Program-made: the position numbers and the translations under genes | Notes under the pieces: model-generated | Databases searched by the model: none | What the model was told of the DNA's origin: nothing | The model's input: only the letters and a program-made list of their open reading frames with translations | In this document: piece after piece, positions 14,313 to 18,362 of the stretch | How the letters are laid out: each line of letters opens with the position of its first letter | How positions within the stretch are numbered: the stretch's first letter is position 1 | Assembly (NCBI GenBank): GCA_910586875.1 | Contig: CAJUJI010000044.1 | Location: forward strand, 1 to 18,362 | Length of the DNA stretch: 18,362 nt | DNA from: an uncultured Anaerotruncus sp. | GTDB taxonomy: Bacteria > Bacillota > Clostridia > Oscillospirales > Ruminococcaceae | Direction of reading: 5' to 3'

Positions 14313-15155
14313 ATCGCAGTTTATGCAGATGTGCTGGTTTTGGTGAATTATGTTGTGAATCTTTTGTTATTGGCTGCGGTGGCAAAGCTATTGGGGGCCA
14401 TCACCACTAAAAAACGGCTGTGTTTTGGTGCACTTTTTGGGGCTGTTGGAGCGTTGATCATCTTCTTTCCATACATAAACGCAGGCTTTCAGCTCATATA
14501 TAAGCTTTTACTTTCGGTCGGTGTTGTGGCCGTTACTTTTGGCATCCATCCGTGGCAGCGGTTTGCAAAATGCCTGCTGCTTTTTTTTGTGACCAGTTTT
14601 CTCTTTGCAGGGCTGATGCTGATGGTCAACTTTTTGTTTGCGCCAAAGGGAATGCTATTTTATAACGGCATCGTTTATTTTGACATTTCTGCGCTGCTGC
14701 TGATTGTTTGTACGGTTGCAGCTTATCTGCTGCTTTCGCTGTTGGAGTGGCTATTTGCGTCTCGCACACAGGAGAAGCAGCTTTACGATCTTATGGTTAC
14801 AGTGAGCGGGGCCGCTATCTCTTGCAAAGGACTGGTGGATACCGGCAGCAATTTGCGGGAGCCGTTTTCAGGTGCGCCAGTGATTGTTTGTGACTATACG
14901 TTGACACAGCGGCTTCATCCAGGGATGGATCACCGAATGCGGGTGATTCCTTGCCTAACGATTGCGGGGGAAACTGCATTGGAGGGCTTTCGGCCAGATT
15001 CGGTGGTAATATCCGGTCAAGGGGGCCGAATACAGACTACGGACTGCTATATTGCATCCAGCAAACAGCCAATTCGCGGAGATTATCAGGCGTTAATCCA
15101 TCCACAGCTTATTGTGGGAAAGGGGAGTGGTTCATTTGATAAGATGGCTGATTAA
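14313..15155 (+). CDS. spoIIGA: Sporulation sigma-E processing peptidase SpoIIGA
   Basis: Membrane aspartic protease that removes the pro-sequence of SigE in the mother cell after a signal from the forespore. The N-terminal half has five hydrophobic segments; the C-terminal cytoplasmic domain carries the catalytic motif LVDTGSNLREPFSGAPVIV with Asp176. Length is 280 residues from ATC 14313, or 274 from GTG 14331. The family N-terminus has the form M-x-(I/V)-Y-x-D-V, and codons from 14313 read IAVYADVLVLVNYVVN, so the GTG start would remove conserved residues; the only ribosome site fits ATC. I therefore place the start at this near-cognate codon. The 3' end overlaps sigE by 20 bases. Expression is expected from the Spo0A-controlled promoter at 14251-14286. 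Confidence 0.92.
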   Translation: MAVYADVLVLVNYVVNLLLLAAVAKLLGAITTKKRLCFGALFGAVGALIIFFPYINAGFQLIYKLLLSVGVVAVTFGIHPWQRFAKCLLLFFVTSFLFAGLMLMVNFLFAPKGMLFYNGIVYFDISALLLIVCTVAAYLLLSLLEWLFASRTQEKQLYDLMVTVSGAAISCKGLVDTGSNLREPFSGAPVIVCDYTLTQRLHPGMDHRMRVIPCLTIAGETALEGFRPDSVVISGQGGRIQTTDCYIASSKQPIRGDYQALIHPQLIVGKGSGSFDKMAD

Positions 15156-15840
15156 GCAGGTACAGGGTTGGCTTTGGCGGCAGAGGCTGCGTCGGATTGA
15201 CTATATCAACGGGCCGGAAACACTGCCAGCTCCGCTGACTAGGGAGGAAGAAAAGCTGGTCTTCCTACGGCTGGAAGAGCATGACGAAAGCGCAAAGGAA
15301 ACGCTGATGGTACATAATCTGCGGCTGGTGGTTTATATCGCAAAAAAATTTGAATCAACCGGTATCTGCCTGGAAGACCTGATTTCAATTGGCACCATTG
15401 GGCTGATTAAAGCGGTCAACACCTTCTGCCCACAGAAGAACATCAAATTAGCGACCTATGCTTCCCGTTGCATCGAAAACGAAATTTTGATGTATCTGCG
15501 CAAAAACCAGTCGCACAAAAATGAGGTGTCGATTGATGAGCCACTGAACATCGATTGGGACGGCAATGAGCTGCTGCTTTCGGATATTTTGGGCACCGAC
15601 CCGGACAGCATCAACCGCCCAATTGAGGATGAAGCGGAAAAGAATCTGCTGCTACGTGCGATAAGCCAGCTGGGGGAACGGGAACGCACAATTATGCAGC
15701 TGCGTTTTGGGCTTGCAGGGCACGAGGAAAAAACCCAGAAGGAGGTTGCGGATATTATCGGAATTTCCCAGTCATATATTTCACGGCTGGAAAAACGGAT
15801 TATCAAAAAACTTAAGAAGGAATTGGAGAAGATGATCTAG
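15136..15840 (+). CDS. sigE: RNA polymerase sporulation sigma factor SigE (pro-SigE)
   Basis: Early mother-cell sigma factor. The sequence has region 2 (NLRLVVYIAKKFESTG, EDLISIGTIGLIKAVNTF, KIKLATYASRCIENEILMYLR-like), the SigE hallmark DEPLNIDWDGNELLLSDILGTD, and region 4 EKTQKEVADIIGISQSYISRLEKRIIKKLK. TTG 15136 is chosen because AGGGGAGTGG lies five bases upstream; an upstream TTG at 15112 precedes that site. The protein is then 234 residues. The first ~22 residues (MIRWLIKQVQGWLWRQRLRRI) are amphipathic, Trp/Arg-rich and match the position of the pro-sequence removed by SpoIIGA before DYINGPETLP. It overlaps the end of spoIIGA, so the protease and its substrate are translated together. 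Confidence 0.96.
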   Translation: MIRWLIKQVQGWLWRQRLRRIDYINGPETLPAPLTREEEKLVFLRLEEHDESAKETLMVHNLRLVVYIAKKFESTGICLEDLISIGTIGLIKAVNTFCPQKNIKLATYASRCIENEILMYLRKNQSHKNEVSIDEPLNIDWDGNELLLSDILGTDPDSINRPIEDEAEKNLLLRAISQLGERERTIMQLRFGLAGHEEKTQKEVADIIGISQSYISRLEKRIIKKLKKELEKMI

Positions 15841-15867
15841 GGGAAACTTTTGGTAAATGCAAAATCC

Positions 15868-15898
15868 TGCATGATTTTTTCCTGCCTCGTCCATACTT
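15868..15898 (+). promoter_or_regulatory. Forespore (SigG/SigF-type) promoter for sigG
   Basis: GCATG (15869-15873) matches the -35 GHATR of sigma-G promoters; after 18 bp CATACTT (15892-15898) matches the -10 CATnMTA in six of seven positions. It lies between sigE and sigG, so sigG can be transcribed separately and by its own product, as in B. subtilis. A small palindrome (ATGCA/TGCAT, 15857-15861/15868-15872) overlaps the -35. Confidence 0.65.
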
Positions 15899-15933
15899 TT
15901 ACTGAAGGAATGGTAAAAGGGGATGAGGGGAAT

Positions 15934-16704
15934 TTGTATGTAAACAAGGTTGAAATCTGCGGAGTGAATACCTCAAAGCTGCCGGTGCTCAAGGAGAAGG
16001 AAAAGATGGAGCTCTTGCGGCGGATTCGAGAGGGGGATGAAGCCGCCCGAGACCAGATGATCAATGGGAATTTGCGTTTGGTACTCAGTGTGGTACAGAA
16101 ATTTACCAATCGTGGTGAAAATCTGGATGATCTGTTTCAGGTCGGCTGCATCGGACTTATCAAGGCGATTGACAACTTTGACCCAAATCAGAATGTGCGG
16201 TTTTCCACCTATGGCGTTCCAATGATTATTGGAGAAATACGCCGCCATCTGCGGGATAACAACGCAGTACGGGTCAGCCGCTCACTACGGGATATGGCAT
16301 ACAAAGCGATGCAGGCAAAAGAGGCACTGATTAACCGCAACTCTAAAGAGCCAACGGTCGAGGAAATTGCAAAGGAGATGGGGGTAAAAAAGGAAGATGT
16401 TGTGCTGGCGCTGGAGGCGATTGTAGAGCCAATGTCCTTGTATGAGCCGGTCTATTCAGACGGAGGGGATACCATCTTTGTGATGGACCAGGTAGGCGAT
16501 CAAAACAGTGAAAACGATTGGATGGATGAAATTTCCATTAAGGAGGCGATGAAGAACCTAGGGGAGCGAGAAAAGCGGATTCTATCACTGCGCTTTTTTG
16601 TTGGTAAAACGCAGATGGAGGTTGCTAAGGAGATCGGTATTTCACAAGCACAGGTTTCTCGTCTGGAAAAGGGCGCGTTGGATTGGATTAAAAAGCATAT
16701 TTAA
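15934..16704 (+). CDS. sigG: RNA polymerase sporulation sigma factor SigG
   Basis: Late forespore sigma factor. The N-terminus MYVNKVEICGVNTSKLPVLKEKEK (described in two parts: VNKVEICG, then VNTSKLPVL) is diagnostic for SigG. Region 2 has NLRLVLSVVQKFTNRGENLDD and FQVGCIGLIKAIDNFD, then VRFSTYGVPMIIGEIRRHLRD, region 3 RVSRSLRDMAYKAM and region 4 KTQMEVAKEIGISQAQVSRLEKGA. TTG 15934 gives the family start and has GAGGGG three bases away; in-frame ATGs at 15850 and 15910 add residues absent from the family and lie over the promoter. The protein is 256 residues, close to the usual 257-260. The gene ends at the terminator 16717-16742. Confidence 0.95.
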   Translation: MYVNKVEICGVNTSKLPVLKEKEKMELLRRIREGDEAARDQMINGNLRLVLSVVQKFTNRGENLDDLFQVGCIGLIKAIDNFDPNQNVRFSTYGVPMIIGEIRRHLRDNNAVRVSRSLRDMAYKAMQAKEALINRNSKEPTVEEIAKEMGVKKEDVVLALEAIVEPMSLYEPVYSDGGDTIFVMDQVGDQNSENDWMDEISIKEAMKNLGEREKRILSLRFFVGKTQMEVAKEIGISQAQVSRLEKGALDWIKKHI

Positions 16705-16716
16705 GCTGGTAAAAGA

Positions 16717-16742
16717 AAAGGGAGCGTATCAACGCTCCCTTT
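16717..16742. terminator. Bidirectional terminator between sigG and the minus-strand membrane gene
   Basis: AAAGGGAGCGT (16717-16727) and ACGCTCCCTTT (16732-16742) pair perfectly around an ATCA loop. The minus-strand read continues TTTTCTTTTA, a strong T-tract; the plus-strand read continues TTTGTGTTATT. It can end both sigG and the convergent gene. Confidence 0.88.
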
Positions 16743-16745
16743 GTG

Positions 16746-16976
16746 TTATTCCTGTGGTTTTTGCTGTTTCTCCAGTTCTTCCAGTTTCTTTTCCAGTGTC
16801 TCTATGCGTACATCCATACTGTATAGGAGGCAGAGCAGCGCTGCAAGGATAAAGGCAATCGACGCAATTGCTCGAATAAAGTGATGCTTAAAATCAAATA
16901 GCAGAATGCCTCCGAAAAAGCAGAAGGCAACCAACAAAATAAAGCAGACACCGAATACCTTCAAAAAACGTAGCAT
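16746..16976 (-). CDS. Small two-helix membrane protein with C-terminal coiled coil
   Basis: A 76-residue protein I cannot assign to a family. Two hydrophobic segments (about 5-27 and 34-53) are separated by FDFKHHFIRA, and a charged heptad-like tail follows (RIETLEKKLEELEKQQKPQE). The start ATG 16976 has GGGAGTG about nine bases upstream, which overlaps the end of the transporter gene 15 bp away, so the two are probably one transcript. The topology and linkage would suit a transporter accessory subunit or regulator, but this is inference. It is followed directly by a strong terminator. Confidence 0.75.
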   Translation of the reverse strand: MLRFLKVFGVCFILLVAFCFFGGILLFDFKHHFIRAIASIAFILAALLCLLYSMDVRIETLEKKLEELEKQQKPQE

Positions 16977-16991
16977 GAGAAAAACACTCCC

Positions 16992-18362
16992 TTATGCGAA
17001 AAATTTTGTCCAGTAGCCCTGTACAAAGATAATCAGCACAATAGCAGGCAGAATCCAGGTGACATAAAAGCGCAGCCAGGCAGGGAATTTGATACCGTTT
17101 CCAGTATCTGCTTCTTTGATAAAGCGATCCCAACCCCAACCATAGCGGGAGGTACAGAAGCACAGGTAGACCAGAGAACCAAGCGGCAGCAGATTGTTGC
17201 TGATGATGAAGTCCTCCAAATCCTGAATATTGGAGCTACCACCCAATGGATGGAATCCGCTCCACAGATTAAAGCCCAATACACACGGCATAGAAAGCAG
17301 AATAATCAATGCAATATTAAACAGTACCACCCGTTTGCGGGGCCATCCCCAGAGGTCCATGCCAAACGAGACGATATTTTCAAAAACAGCGATGATGGTG
17401 GAAAGTGCAGCAAAGGTCATGAAAATAAAGAACAAAGAACCCCAAAGCCTTCCACCAGCCATGGTGTTGAAGATGTTTGGAAGGGTGATAAATACCAAAC
17501 TTGGGCCCTCTCCTGGGTCTACGCCAAAGGCGGAGCAGGCGGGGAAGATAATCAATCCCGCCATCAGAGCGACCGCAGTATCCAACAGCGTAATATTGAT
17601 TGATTCACCGGTTAATGTGCGGTCCTTGCCAATATAACTTCCAAAAATCGCCATCGCACCAATACCCAAACTCAAGGTGAAAAACGCCTGTCCCATCGCC
17701 GCAAAAATTACCTCCGACAGACCGACCTCAGAAATTTTGCTGAAATCCGGCATCAGATAGAAGGTGAGGCCCTCTGCTGCATTTGGCAGCGTGACCGAAC
17801 GGAATACCAGCACCAGCATAACCAGCAGCAGACAGCACATCATGAACTTTGTGATCCGTTCAACACCATTTTGCAATCCCATCGAACAAACACCGAATCC
17901 AAGCAGTACGACAATGACCATCCAGATGGTGAGCAGCAGCGGTTGTGAAAGCATGTCGCCAAAGACTGCACCAACCTGCTCCGGAGTTTTGCCAGTAAAT
18001 TCTCCGCTGACCATTTTGACAAAGTAAATCATCATCCAGCCGCAAACGGTGGTATAAAACATCATCAGCATATAGTTGCCCAACATTGCGCCATAGCTGT
18101 AAAGATGCCATTTGCTGCCCTTTGGTTCCAACAGATTAAAGGATAAAGCCGCACTTTTTTGGCTGGCACGTCCAACCGCAAATTCCATCACCATAATTGG
18201 TAGCCCCAGAGCCGCCAAAAAGAACAGATAAATAAGAACGAAGGCAGCTCCACCATATTTCCCTGTGATATATGGAAACCGCCAAACATTTCCCAGGCCG
18301 ATTGCGCAGCCTGCCGAAATAAGCAAGAATCCAAGCCGCGACGCAAATTTTTCCCTTTGCAT
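16992..18362 (-). CDS. Sodium:neurotransmitter symporter (NSS/SNF) family transporter
   Basis: LeuT-fold sodium-coupled amino acid transporter in the cell membrane. TM1 carries the family motif GCAIGLGNVWRFPYITGKYGGAAFV (positions 18-41, key residues N25, W27, R28 and P30). Further hydrophobic helices give about eleven in all. The 456-residue length fits the bacterial 11-TM branch (such as Tyt1 and MhsT) rather than 12-TM LeuT. The start codon is the last three bases of the window; MQREKFASRLGF resembles the normal family start, so it is likely complete, but its ribosome site and promoter lie outside. The substrate cannot be told; hydrophobic or aromatic amino acids are typical. It is followed by the small membrane gene at 15 bp. 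Confidence 0.93.
   Translation of the reverse strand: MQREKFASRLGFLLISAGCAIGLGNVWRFPYITGKYGGAAFVLIYLFFLAALGLPIMVMEFAVGRASQKSAALSFNLLEPKGSKWHLYSYGAMLGNYMLMMFYTTVCGWMMIYFVKMVSGEFTGKTPEQVGAVFGDMLSQPLLLTIWMVIVVLLGFGVCSMGLQNGVERITKFMMCCLLLVMLVLVFRSVTLPNAAEGLTFYLMPDFSKISEVGLSEVIFAAMGQAFFTLSLGIGAMAIFGSYIGKDRTLTGESINITLLDTAVALMAGLIIFPACSAFGVDPGEGPSLVFITLPNIFNTMAGGRLWGSLFFIFMTFAALSTIIAVFENIVSFGMDLWGWPRKRVVLFNIALIILLSMPCVLGFNLWSGFHPLGGSSNIQDLEDFIISNNLLPLGSLVYLCFCTSRYGWGWDRFIKEADTGNGIKFPAWLRFYVTWILPAIVLIIFVQGYWTKFFA

Noticed and set aside
15857..15880. Intrinsic terminator after sigE
   Set aside because: The stem is only five pairs; the T-run follows but the hairpin is too weak, and the sequence is better explained by the sigG promoter.
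15850..15933. N-terminal extension of sigG from ATG 15850 or 15910
   Set aside because: The added sequence overlaps the likely sigma-G promoter and precedes the conserved NKVEICG start.
17230..17637. Plus-strand open frame of 135 residues opposite the transporter
   Set aside because: Composition and lack of any motif or ribosome site mark it as a shadow of the NSS gene.

Overview
The window looks like a chromosomal piece of an endospore-forming, low-to-mid GC Firmicute of class Clostridia. The gene order and protein sequences fit the Oscillospiraceae/Ruminococcaceae, but the species cannot be named from this sequence. The evidence is the conserved Firmicutes housekeeping block asp23(yqhY)-nusB-xseA-xseB-ispA-dxs-tlyA-nadK-argR-recN, followed by the sporulation trio spoIIGA-sigE-sigG. 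No phage, plasmid, transposase, tRNA, rRNA or CRISPR signal was found.

Layout. Positions 1-260 hold a compact series of seven perfect short hairpins, most with three-base TTT/AAA loops, bounded by an exact 31-bp direct repeat. Positions 261-10791 carry twelve plus-strand genes. From nusB onward they are packed with overlaps or gaps under 40 bp, so they are probably one long transcript: Asp23-family protein, NusB, a TsaD/Kae1-like M22 paralog, both exonuclease VII subunits, farnesyl diphosphate synthase, a DUF212 membrane protein, DXP synthase, TlyA, NAD kinase, ArgR and RecN. The block links isoprenoid precursor synthesis (dxs, ispA), DNA repair (xseAB, recN), rRNA methylation and transcription factors. 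tyrS (10870-12093) has its own strong extended -10 promoter and too short a leader for a T-box. leuA (12163-13686) follows a hairpin and ends at a perfect bidirectional terminator. A convergent minus-strand gene encodes a 112-residue protein with 24 cysteines. Between it and spoIIGA lie two divergent promoters.

Sporulation locus. spoIIGA, sigE and sigG lie in order at 14313-16704. Upstream of spoIIGA is a perfect Spo0A box overlapping a -35-like hexamer set 22 bp from TATAAT, the same unusual geometry described for Bacillus subtilis spoIIG. Upstream of sigG is a good sigma-G-type promoter. SpoIIGA would process pro-SigE in the mother cell, and SigG would act in the forespore.

Right end. On the minus strand, an 11-TM-type sodium:neurotransmitter-symporter-family transporter (starting at the window edge) is followed at 15 bp by a 76-residue two-helix membrane protein. 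The pair ends at a terminator shared with sigG.

Most notable observations: (i) conserved N-termini and Shine-Dalgarno placement suggest near-cognate start codons, AUA for nadK and AUC for spoIIGA, and sigE and sigG both seem to start with UUG; (ii) the hairpin series at the left edge; (iii) the cysteine-rich protein next to the sporulation locus; (iv) the TsaD-like paralog occupying the place where folD sits in B. subtilis.
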